Assembly: GCA_021325175.1 (NCBI GenBank)
Contig: JAJPHS010000015.1
Coordinates: 1-39,763, forward strand
Origin: Terriglobia bacterium
Lineage (GTDB): Bacteria > Acidobacteriota > Terriglobia > Bryobacterales > Bryobacteraceae
Direction: 5' to 3'
Length of the DNA stretch: 39,763 nucleotides
Positions within the stretch are counted from its first letter, which is position 1. The number at the start of each line of letters is the position of its first letter. Below are positions 18,677 to 25,828 of the stretch, piece after piece. The notes beneath the pieces are model-generated. The model did no database searches, was not told the DNA's origin, and worked only from the letters and a program-made list of their open reading frames with translations. The translations under genes and the position numbers were made by a program.

Positions 18677-19012
18677 TTAGGAGAACGTCATAATTGGCCG
18701 GATCTCGACGCAGCCGAAGCGCGCGCCGGGAATTTTCGCTGCGACTTTCGCCGCCTGATCGGCGTTGGGCGCCTCGATCAGGTAGTATCCGCCGAGCTGC
18801 TCCTTGGTCTCGGTGAACGGACCGTCGGTGACCACCGGTTTTCCGTTCCGCACGCGAACGGTTTTGGCGGTGGAAGTGGGCTGTAGCGCATTGCCCCCGA
18901 GAATGCTCTTGGCGAACTCCTTGCCGAGGGCCTGATACTCCTGCATCTCGCCAGGGTCGTAGCCTTTTTGGAACCGCTTTTCGTCTTCGTAAATCAACAA
19001 CAGAAATTGCAT
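18677..19012 (-). CDS. YCII-like DGPF-domain protein (second copy)
   Basis: The 111-residue protein starts MQFLLLIYEDEKRF and has VVTDGPFTETKEQLGGYY and CVEIRPIM, matching the DGPF protein at 17549 in plan and partly in sequence. The region between the start and the motif differs, so the two are old paralogues rather than a recent duplication. AAGGAGGA lies 4 bases before the ATG, a very strong ribosome site. A strong terminator follows the gene, so it is a separate transcript although it belongs to the ECF42 neighbourhood. Confidence 0.92.
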   Translation of the reverse strand: MQFLLLIYEDEKRFQKGYDPGEMQEYQALGKEFAKSILGGNALQPTSTAKTVRVRNGKPVVTDGPFTETKEQLGGYYLIEAPNADQAAKVAAKIPGARFGCVEIRPIMTFS

Positions 19013-19060
19013 TTTTCCTCCTTCCTTGTTATGACGCGCGACGTTGCGGAAATCGACCTG

Positions 19061-20059
19061 CTAATGATCGCGTTCCGTGACCAGGTCGGTTACGGCTAAC
19101 AAGGCCCGCTGGTGGGTGGACGGTGGAAATTCGGCGATGATTGCGCGGGCTTTTTCGGTGAACTCTTCGGCGCGGCGGCGGGTGCGTTCGATTCCGCCGT
19201 GCCGGTGCAGGACGTGCAGAATTTTTCCGAACGGCACCTGATCGTAATTGCCGTCGGCCAGCACGGTTTCCACCAGCCTGCGCTCCTCCGCATCGGCCGA
19301 TTCCAGCGCGTAAATCAAAGGCAGCGTCACCTTGCCTTCGCGCAAATCGTTGCCGACCGGCTTGCCCAAAATCTTTTCGCGGGAGGTGAAATCGAGAACG
19401 TCATCGATCAACTGAAAGGCGATCCCGAGATTCCAGGCATAATCGCCGAGCCGCCGCTCGGCTGCTTCATCGGCGCCGGAGGCCGCGGCTCCCAGGCGGG
19501 CGCAGGCGGAAAAAAGGCTGGCGGTCTTGCGGTCGATCAGTTCCATGTAATCGGCTTCGCTGACGATCTTGCCGATGCGGTCAAGCTGGAGCAGCTCGCC
19601 TTCGACCATGCGCTGGGTTAGATCGATCAGGAGATCGAGCACGGGGAAGCTGCGTTCGCGCAGCGCGACCTGAAAAGCCTGCATGTACAGCCAGTCGCCG
19701 GCGAGGACGGAGGTGTGGTTGCCCCAAACCATGTTGATCGAGGGGCGGCCGCGGCGCGTTTTGGCCATATCGATGACGTCGTCGTGGACCAGCGTCGCAG
19801 TGTGTATCATTTCCACCACGGCCGCCATGCGGACCAGCATGGGAGTCGAATCGCGGAACAGTTTTCCGCAGAGCAGAACCAGAATGGGACGCAGGCGCTT
19901 GCCGCCGCCGGATTGAAGATACTGGCCGATATAGGTGACGGCATCAACCGAGGAGATGGATTCGAGCCCGATTTCGCGCTCGACTTGATTGAGCTCGTCG
20001 CGAACGAGATCGAAAATTTCCAGGGCGGTCAGAGAGCGGCCGAGCTTGCCGAATGCCAT
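19061..20059 (-). CDS. polyprenyl diphosphate synthase (octaprenyl/heptaprenyl type)
   Basis: The 332-residue protein is a trans-isoprenyl diphosphate synthase. The first aspartate-rich motif is HDDVIDMAKTRRGRP (D93, D94, D97) and the second is FQLIDDVLDF. GGGKRLRPILVLLC before the first motif holds the IPP-binding lysine and arginine. The length and the small residues before the first motif fit a long-chain product, as for the side chain of ubiquinone or menaquinone. That links it loosely to the respiratory genes in the window, which need quinone. No quinone or MEP gene is adjacent. The start is ATG 20059; a weak GAAG lies about 9 bases upstream. Confidence 0.93.
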   Translation of the reverse strand: MAFGKLGRSLTALEIFDLVRDELNQVEREIGLESISSVDAVTYIGQYLQSGGGKRLRPILVLLCGKLFRDSTPMLVRMAAVVEMIHTATLVHDDVIDMAKTRRGRPSINMVWGNHTSVLAGDWLYMQAFQVALRERSFPVLDLLIDLTQRMVEGELLQLDRIGKIVSEADYMELIDRKTASLFSACARLGAAASGADEAAERRLGDYAWNLGIAFQLIDDVLDFTSREKILGKPVGNDLREGKVTLPLIYALESADAEERRLVETVLADGNYDQVPFGKILHVLHRHGGIERTRRRAEEFTEKARAIIAEFPPSTHQRALLAVTDLVTERDH

Positions 20060-20118
20060 GAAGTGAATCTTCGAGTTTATCTTAAAGCGCGGCGCCTGTC
20101 GCCATGGACTCCCATGAT

Positions 20119-20973
20119 CTACGCCGCGCCGGCCAGTGATTTCAGGTTGCGGCCGCAGATCATGCTGGCTTCGTGTTTGTCGCCGTTGGGACCGCGCCAG
20201 TGCGTTTCAAGGCTGATGTAGCCTCGGTAGCCGTCGCGCCAGAGAGCCTCAAGCTGCGGCTTCCATCCGATGTCGCCCTCGCCGAGCGGTCCCCAGACCG
20301 GTTCGCGATCCTTCATCGTGCAGTCCTTGGCGTGAACGTGGACGATGCGATCGATGGGCAGCAGGCGGTAGCCGTCCGGATAAGGTCTTTCGCCGGCGAC
20401 ATAAGCGTTGGCCGGATCCCAGATGAGCTTCAGATTGGGATGGTCGACGGCCTGGAGCAGGCGGGCGGATTCGGCGGCGGTGGCGATGTTGCAAGCGTGC
20501 TCGTTTTCAAGCCCGATGGTGACGTCGTGGCGCGCGGCTTCCTGGGCCAGATTGCGCAGCGCGGCGGCGGCGGGAGCGAAGCATTTTTCCGGTTCCACCG
20601 TGCGCCAGTAGGAAAAGACGCGGATGATGGACGCGCCCGTTTTTTTTGCGATGGCGAAGGCGCGGTCAGCCAGGCGCGGCTGATCGGCGATAGTGAAGCG
20701 CGCGCCGAACAGATCGTGCTGGATCGAGGAGTCGATGGGCGGCGCGCCGGGAAGCTCGCACTTCAAAATTGGCGACGCAATGGAGAGGATGCGCAGGCCG
20801 TAGCGCTCCGCGATGGATGTGACGCGATCGAGATCGGCGTCGGTGAAGTCGATGATGTTCCTGCCGTCGATGACGCGCAGCTCGGCCGCGCTCATGCCCA
20901 ACTCGCGCATGGATTTCGCGGCGGTTTCAAAATCCGGGGAGAATTCGTCGGTGACGGCGGAGAGAGGAAACAT
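20119..20973 (-). CDS. sugar phosphate isomerase/epimerase (xylose isomerase-like TIM barrel)
   Basis: The 284-residue protein has the AP-endonuclease-2/xylose isomerase-like fold: metal-site phrases TIGLENEH, IWDPANAY, VHVHAKDC and ISLETHW occur in the expected order with Glu, Asp, His and Glu ligands. Members isomerise or epimerise keto-sugars, inosose or hydroxypyruvate; the substrate here cannot be read from the sequence. The presence of myo-inositol oxygenase elsewhere in the window makes an inosose link conceivable, but it is 16 kb away. ATG 20973 is preferred over 20991 because TAGAAT lies 8 bases before it. It is divergent from a cytochrome gene, and both starts have leaderless-type promoters. 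Confidence 0.85.
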   Translation of the reverse strand: MFPLSAVTDEFSPDFETAAKSMRELGMSAAELRVIDGRNIIDFTDADLDRVTSIAERYGLRILSIASPILKCELPGAPPIDSSIQHDLFGARFTIADQPRLADRAFAIAKKTGASIIRVFSYWRTVEPEKCFAPAAAALRNLAQEAARHDVTIGLENEHACNIATAAESARLLQAVDHPNLKLIWDPANAYVAGERPYPDGYRLLPIDRIVHVHAKDCTMKDREPVWGPLGEGDIGWKPQLEALWRDGYRGYISLETHWRGPNGDKHEASMICGRNLKSLAGAA

Positions 20974-20981
20974 CGAGAGCG

Positions 20982-21008
20982 ATTCTACCATGCGGCATCC
21001 GCTAAACT
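20982..21008. promoter_or_regulatory. divergent -10-like elements for leaderless transcripts
   Basis: On the minus strand TAGAAT (20987-20982, preceded by GG) lies 8 bases before ATG 20973. On the plus strand TAAACT (21003-21008) lies 8 bases before ATG 21017. Neither gene shows a Shine-Dalgarno, and the whole intergenic space is 43 bases. Confidence 0.5.
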
Positions 21009-21016
21009 GAGCACAT

Positions 21017-21457
21017 ATGCGAGTGTGGATCGCCGGATTTTTCGTGGCTGCGAGCGGGATGGCCCAATCGAGCCTGCCCGCCGGGCCGGGCCGCGAGGCG
21101 TTGACGAAAGTTTGCAGCGGCTGTCATAGTCCGGAAAGCGTGGTGGGAATGGCCAAGACGCGCGAGGACTGGGCGGCGCTGGTGGGCGACATGGCGAACC
21201 AGGGCGCGCAGGGAAGCGATGAGGAGTTCGACCGGATCATCGATTATCTGGCGGCGAATTTTCCGGCGAAGGTCAATGTGAATACGGCGGGGCCGCAGTT
21301 GCTCGAAAACGCGCTGGGCTTGAGCGAAAAAGAAGCGGGCGCCTTGGTCGCTTATCGGGAGCAGAATGGCAAGTTCAAATCGATGGACGATCTGGCGAAG
21401 GTGCCGGGCGTGGATGTGAAAAAAATCGAAGCGCGGAAAGACCGCATCGAGTATTGA
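21017..21457 (+). CDS. exported c-type cytochrome fused to a ComEA-like helix-hairpin-helix domain
   Basis: The 146-residue protein has a signal peptide (MRVWIAGFFVAASGMAQ) and one haem site, CSGCH (C33, C36, H37), in a short cytochrome c fold. From about residue 86 it continues as VNVNTAGPQLLENALGLSEKEAGALVAYREQNGKF and on through VPGVDVKKIEARK, which is the (HhH)2 motif of ComEA and other DNA-binding domains. A haem protein joined to a DNA-binding module outside the cytoplasm is unusual. HhH motifs can also bind protein, so DNA binding is inference. It is convergent with galT, 10 bases apart. Confidence 0.85.
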   Translation: MRVWIAGFFVAASGMAQSSLPAGPGREALTKVCSGCHSPESVVGMAKTREDWAALVGDMANQGAQGSDEEFDRIIDYLAANFPAKVNVNTAGPQLLENALGLSEKEAGALVAYREQNGKFKSMDDLAKVPGVDVKKIEARKDRIEY

Positions 21458-21467
21458 CACGGCGTTT

Positions 21468-22346
21468 TTATAATTTCTTCAACGCCTCCGCCGCTTTTTC
21501 CGGAACCACATCCTCCAGAAAAGTCCAGGACGAGCTCTCGACGGCGGCCAGATATTTGAGTTTCGCCGCGGCGCGTCGCAGCGGCAGAAACTCGACGTAA
21601 AAATGCTCCTCCTGATGCAGGACCATCATCAGCGGCATGGGCCTGGCGAACAGCGCGTCGTACTTTTTGCGGATCGCGAGGATCGCCGCGGCCAGTTCGC
21701 TTGCTTCGGCCGTGGTGAATTGATCCAGGCGTCCGGCGTGGCGCCGCGAATAGATCTGCGTTTCGTACGGAAATCGCGCAAAATAGGGTACAAAAGTGAC
21801 AAAAAAGGCGTTTTCCGCGATAATCCGGCGGCCCTCGCGCTGCTCGTCCTCAAGCACCTTGCAATATAGACAGCGATGTTCCCTGGACCGGAAATGCGCC
21901 GCGGCGGCGCGCTCGCGTCCGGCGCGAGGCGGGACAAACGGGAAGCCATAGATCTGGCCGTGCGGATGCGGCATGGTGACGCCCACTGCTTCTCCGGTAT
22001 TTTCAAAAATCATGACGTATCGGACGCGGGCGTCGCGGGCGAGTTCTCCGGACCGGCGGGTCCACAGGCCGACGACTTTCTCCCACTGCTCCAGCGGCAG
22101 CTCCGACGGCAGAAGATCGTGCTTCGGGCTGTAGAGGACGACGTCGCAGGCGCCGGGCGCGTCTGGATCGTCAAAGGAAAACGCCGGAAAATCGTTGGGG
22201 TAGAGATAAACGTCGTATTCTTCGGGCACGCGGCCGGAGCCGGGGCAGAACGGGCACCAGTCTTCCGGCATCTGCGGCCGGTCCTGGCGGTGCGCGCTAA
22301 CGATCACCCACTGTTGCAGCAGCGGATGCCAGCGAAGCTCGCTCAT
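21468..22346 (-). CDS. galT: galactose-1-phosphate uridylyltransferase
   Basis: The 292-residue protein has the HIT-superfamily active site TMPHPHGQIYG (H127-P-H129), with H129 expected to carry the UMP, and N-terminal Zn-binding cysteines in CPFCPG. ENTGEAVGVTM and the C-terminal HFYVEFLPLRR are also family phrases. It is shorter than E. coli GalT (348 aa), matching the compact bacterial form. It exchanges UMP between UDP-glucose and galactose-1-phosphate in the Leloir pathway. No galK or galE is next to it. It begins 22 bases after the NHL-protein stop, so it may be read through from that gene. No good Shine-Dalgarno is seen. Confidence 0.92.
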   Translation of the reverse strand: MSELRWHPLLQQWVIVSAHRQDRPQMPEDWCPFCPGSGRVPEEYDVYLYPNDFPAFSFDDPDAPGACDVVLYSPKHDLLPSELPLEQWEKVVGLWTRRSGELARDARVRYVMIFENTGEAVGVTMPHPHGQIYGFPFVPPRAGRERAAAAHFRSREHRCLYCKVLEDEQREGRRIIAENAFFVTFVPYFARFPYETQIYSRRHAGRLDQFTTAEASELAAAILAIRKKYDALFARPMPLMMVLHQEEHFYVEFLPLRRAAAKLKYLAAVESSSWTFLEDVVPEKAAEALKKL

Positions 22347-22368
22347 CCGCTTTATTTTCCTACGACGC

Positions 22369-25218
22369 TTACTGCTGCGATCCGCTGCTGTTGGTGTTGT
22401 AGACCGGAATGGTGACGACGTTGCTGGTGTAGATATCCTGGGCGATGGTGACCTGCGTGGCGAGATTGCTGGGAATCGCCGTACTGAGCTGAAGAACGAC
22501 CTTATAGAGGCCGACGGAGCCGGGTTGAAGTCCCGCCGAGACTACGGTGGCCGTATTTCCGCCGGCCAGCGCCGAGACAGGCGAGGACGGGTTGTTGTTC
22601 ACCGGGCCGTTATACACCTGGCCGTCGTTCTGCTGGGCCTTGGCCGCGTCCGGCGTCACCAGTCCGAGGCCGGTGGCGTAAACCCAGATGAATTCGCCGG
22701 CGACCGCCGGATTCTGCTGCGTGACCGGGGCGCCGGCGACATTGGCGCAACACAAGGCGGGACTCAGCGCGGTGAGCACGATAGCCGGAGCTCCGGAAGC
22801 GGCGGTGGTGGTTTGGGTCGCCGTAATCGGGATGCCGTCGCCCTCCGGCCCGGGGACCTTCGCCTGCAACACAATTCGCGTGTAGGCGGCGGCCGCGGAC
22901 GCGGTCACGATCTCCTGCGGGTTGGAGTTGATCAGCTGGATCAGCGAATCGCGCACCGACGAGGTGGTATCGGTGGCCTGAATGTTGTAGTTGTACGTTC
23001 GATCCTGAATCGTGATGGTCGCCACGTCGCCGGCGTTGATGCTGCCGTCGACCGATACGATGTCGGTTGCGTAGCTGGAGCCGTGATAGGCGATCGCGGG
23101 GCGGGGGTCGGGCAGGGGATTGCCGCTTGCGTCGGTGATTTGCGCGAAAATCCCCGGATTTTCCGGCGACAGGGGAATGCCGATGGGATTGGTCACCGTC
23201 ACGGTTCCGTCATTGTGCACTGTGCGCACGAAGACGCTGCTGCTGTTGGTGTCGATCGTCTCCCAGGGAATCTGTAAATTGATCTGCGACGGCGAAACGT
23301 ACATCAGCGGCGAGCGGATGCCGTCAATGTAAACCTCCACGCCGCCGAGCTGCGCCGGAAGCGACGCGGCGTTGGGATCGGCCGCAGCGGTGTTATCGGA
23401 AAGATTGGCGCCCATGATGGTGATAAGCGTTCCCGGCGCCAGAGTGGTGGCATTGCCGCCGCCGGTGAGGGTATTGCTGCTCGCGGTGGCTTTCTCGGTG
23501 GCATTGGTTGAAACCGTGGTGGTCAGGGTGATCGTGTTACCGTTGCTTCCGGGCGTGCGGGAAATCAGCTTCACGATGGCGTAGCCGATTTCCGCGCTGG
23601 CCAAAACGCTGGGATCGCCTTTGCCGTTATTGGCGCCATTGATCAGTTTGGCGATGTTGGTGATCACAGTATCGTAGGCATCGAGAGATCCAGCGGGATA
23701 GGCCGAGCCGCTGGCGACGTCGGCGGTGGTCACGGTATAAGTGTAGGCGTTGGTCGTTGCATTTGGGGTGGTGGCGCCGCCGGTTGAAACATTGGCCGGA
23801 GTCCCGATGGTGATGGTGATCTGGTCGCCCGCAGTCAACGTGCCTCTAATGGTGACGGTTCCGAAGGCGTATATCGCGCGGCTGGCGGAGTTGACGATGC
23901 CGGTAGTGGGCACGCTGGCGTTTTCCGGCGTGAACACCAGAACGCGGAAATTGCTGGGGTCGGCGACGTAGAGATTCTGGCCGTCCCAGGCGAGCGAGGT
24001 CGGCATGGGCGTGACGTTCGACCCCGATAAGGTGAGGTTCGGCGTGAACAGGCCGCTGTTGCTGGTGACCACATCGGAAAATTCATCGGGCTCGCCCAGG
24101 ACGACGTCTGCGGCGGCCGCGTTGTAGGCCGGGATGTGCTCATAAACCAGCACGCGATCGTTGCCGCCGTCGGCGACGTAGAGCCGGCCTTGATTATCCG
24201 GAATGACGAATCGTGGAAAACTCAGGGTCGATGCGCAGATGGTTGGATACGTCGGATTGCCGCTGCTGTCGATGCCGTTCGACTGGCACAGGTTGGTGTT
24301 ATCGTTGGCGACCGCCGTTACCATGTCGCGCTGCCCGATCTCGACGTCGGCGGGCTGATCGTTGGAGGTCGGAATCGAGTTCCAGATCAGCACGCGGTTA
24401 AAGCCCAGATCGGCGACGAACAGATGCGTCCCGTCGCTGCTGACTCCGGTGGGGGAAAGCATGCTTTGCGGCGTCACCACGCCGACCGGCAGCTTGGTTT
24501 GATCGAACTGCGGGACGGTGGTGAAGTTGGGCTGTCCTAAAACGACGTCGGCGGGCTGATTATTTTTGGTCGGGATGGTGTTCCAGATCAGAATGCGGTT
24601 ATCCTGCGTATCGGCGACGAACAGCTTGCCGTTCTGCACCCATACGCCCTGCGGGGCGCGCACGCTGCTGGCGTTGACCACTACGGGCTCGGTTAGGGTC
24701 GTAAAATCGGGCTGGCCCAGCACGACATCGGCCGGCTGACCGATATACTGCGGCATGCTCAGCCAGACGAGCACGCGATTGTTGCCGGTGTCGGCGACGG
24801 CCACGACATTTCCGTCGGTGGCGACGCCGAGCGGAAGATTCATGCCCTGCGACGTTCGCGCCGGACTAGCGGCTTGAATGTCGGTTTGCCCGATCACCAG
24901 CGTCGCCTGGCCCAGGCAGACCGGACACAGTGTGGTATCGGGCAATTCGTCGGTGGGCTGAGGGAAGGAATTGACGGGGAACATCAAAACGCGATGGTTG
25001 ATGGGCTGCATTCCCAGGCGATTGGCGTCGGCCACAAAAAGATAGCCTCCGCCGGCGGCCAATCCTCCGGCGCTGCCGAAAACGGTATTGGAATTTCCGT
25101 AATTTTGCGAGGTAAAGGTGGTTTGTCCGATCACCAGGCGCGCGGCCTGGCCGGTAAGAAAATCCCCTCCCAGCGAGGCGCAGGCACACAGTGAAAGAAA
25201 CGCACAGTATTTCAGCAT
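22369..25218 (-). CDS. exported NHL-repeat protein with TIGR03437-type C-terminal domain and two inserted beta modules
   Basis: The 949-residue protein has a signal peptide (MLKYCAFLSLCACASL) and a beta-propeller of NHL-like repeats to about residue 440, each with NRVLVWNSIP-like and ADVVLGQPDFTT-like phrases. A stretch around 450-590 (GDQITITIGT, AYTYTVTTAD, KLINGAN) is a beta module. The TIGR03437 part then begins with LAPGTLITIMGANLSD and continues through INLQIPWETID. A second module (GDVATITIQDRTYNYNIQATD, LIQLINSNP) is inserted inside it before the GEFIWVYATGLGLV end. Both modules look like the beta domains seen in phage tail proteins and other secreted repeats. TIGR03437 is a hallmark of Solibacter-type acidobacteria. 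Function unknown; surface-associated binding is likely. galT lies downstream. Confidence 0.82.
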   Translation of the reverse strand: MLKYCAFLSLCACASLGGDFLTGQAARLVIGQTTFTSQNYGNSNTVFGSAGGLAAGGGYLFVADANRLGMQPINHRVLMFPVNSFPQPTDELPDTTLCPVCLGQATLVIGQTDIQAASPARTSQGMNLPLGVATDGNVVAVADTGNNRVLVWLSMPQYIGQPADVVLGQPDFTTLTEPVVVNASSVRAPQGVWVQNGKLFVADTQDNRILIWNTIPTKNNQPADVVLGQPNFTTVPQFDQTKLPVGVVTPQSMLSPTGVSSDGTHLFVADLGFNRVLIWNSIPTSNDQPADVEIGQRDMVTAVANDNTNLCQSNGIDSSGNPTYPTICASTLSFPRFVIPDNQGRLYVADGGNDRVLVYEHIPAYNAAAADVVLGEPDEFSDVVTSNSGLFTPNLTLSGSNVTPMPTSLAWDGQNLYVADPSNFRVLVFTPENASVPTTGIVNSASRAIYAFGTVTIRGTLTAGDQITITIGTPANVSTGGATTPNATTNAYTYTVTTADVASGSAYPAGSLDAYDTVITNIAKLINGANNGKGDPSVLASAEIGYAIVKLISRTPGSNGNTITLTTTVSTNATEKATASSNTLTGGGNATTLAPGTLITIMGANLSDNTAAADPNAASLPAQLGGVEVYIDGIRSPLMYVSPSQINLQIPWETIDTNSSSVFVRTVHNDGTVTVTNPIGIPLSPENPGIFAQITDASGNPLPDPRPAIAYHGSSYATDIVSVDGSINAGDVATITIQDRTYNYNIQATDTTSSVRDSLIQLINSNPQEIVTASAAAAYTRIVLQAKVPGPEGDGIPITATQTTTAASGAPAIVLTALSPALCCANVAGAPVTQQNPAVAGEFIWVYATGLGLVTPDAAKAQQNDGQVYNGPVNNNPSSPVSALAGGNTATVVSAGLQPGSVGLYKVVLQLSTAIPSNLATQVTIAQDIYTSNVVTIPVYNTNSSGSQQ

Positions 25219-25246
25219 CAGAAGTGACGAGAATGGGTGTTTCTTG

Positions 25247-25252
25247 AGTATA
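25247..25252 (-). promoter_or_regulatory. -10-like element of the NHL-protein gene
   Basis: TATACT on the minus strand stands 28 bases before the ATG at 25218, which predicts a leader of about 22 bases. No clear Shine-Dalgarno follows, and no convincing -35 is seen. Confidence 0.4.
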
Positions 25253-25327
25253 ACAATGTACTGACGCCGGATGACCGGTGCAAGTTGCGGACCACATCCC
25301 GAGTTGCCGGACCGGCTTAGAAGGTGA

Positions 25328-25753
25328 TTATTTCTTCGGTTTTTCGGCTTCGAGCTTGATCTGCTTCAGCGCTTCGGTGGTGCGCGGAAGTTCGTGGTCG
25401 CCGGCCGGAAATTTGTTGAAGGCCAGAATGAACGCGGTGATATCGGCGTTGGTTTCGCGGCTGAGCTTGCCGGGATTGTTGGCGGGCATGGTGGTGCGGA
25501 TGCGCTCGAACAGATCGCCGACGGTGAGGCCGTTCCAGTTGGACATGAACTCGCCGCCGGCCAGCGGCGGAGCCATTTCGCCCCCATTCAGCTGATCGCC
25601 GTGGCAGGATGCGCAGTTGACGGCGTATGCGGATTCCCCGCGCTTGGCCTGATCGGCGGTGTACACGCCGTCCCAAACCGAACGGGTGGTATCCTGCGAG
25701 ACCGCGACAGCCGCCGCCAGCACGGCGCAGAGAAGGACGTAACGAGCTTTCAT
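25328..25753 (-). CDS. exported c-type cytochrome, probable electron acceptor of the adjacent quinoprotein
   Basis: The 141-residue protein has a signal peptide (MKARYVLLCAVLAAAVAVS) and a single haem motif CASCHGDQLNGG, with GEMAPPLAGGEF and a methionine in TTMPANNPGKLS as candidate sixth ligand. It belongs to the small class I cytochromes that often accompany PQQ-dependent dehydrogenases. The quinoprotein gene lies 75 bases upstream on the same strand but with a strong terminator between, and this gene has its own TATACT 6 bases before the ATG. So it can be made independently. A lysine-rich C-terminal tail follows the domain. Confidence 0.92.
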   Translation of the reverse strand: MKARYVLLCAVLAAAVAVSQDTTRSVWDGVYTADQAKRGESAYAVNCASCHGDQLNGGEMAPPLAGGEFMSNWNGLTVGDLFERIRTTMPANNPGKLSRETNADITAFILAFNKFPAGDHELPRTTEALKQIKLEAEKPKK

Positions 25754-25759
25754 GTGCTT

Positions 25760-25765
25760 AGTATA
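25760..25765 (-). promoter_or_regulatory. -10-like element, predicted leaderless start of cytochrome gene
   Basis: TATACT lies 6 bases before ATG 25753 on the minus strand, just beyond the terminator hairpin of the upstream gene. There is no Shine-Dalgarno. Confidence 0.5.
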
Positions 25766-25778
25766 CTTGTTGCTCTGA

Positions 25779-25808
25779 CAAAAAACCCGCCGTTTCCGGC
25801 GGGTTTTT
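25779..25808. terminator. bidirectional intrinsic terminator
   Basis: A perfect 12-bp stem (AAAAACCCGCCG with CGGCGGGTTTTT, loop TTTC) spans 25781-25808. On the minus strand it ends in a run of six T and would stop the quinoprotein transcript before the cytochrome gene. On the plus strand it also has a T run, though no gene needs it there. Confidence 0.92.
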
Positions 25809-25828
25809 GGGGGAGACCCGGAGCAATC

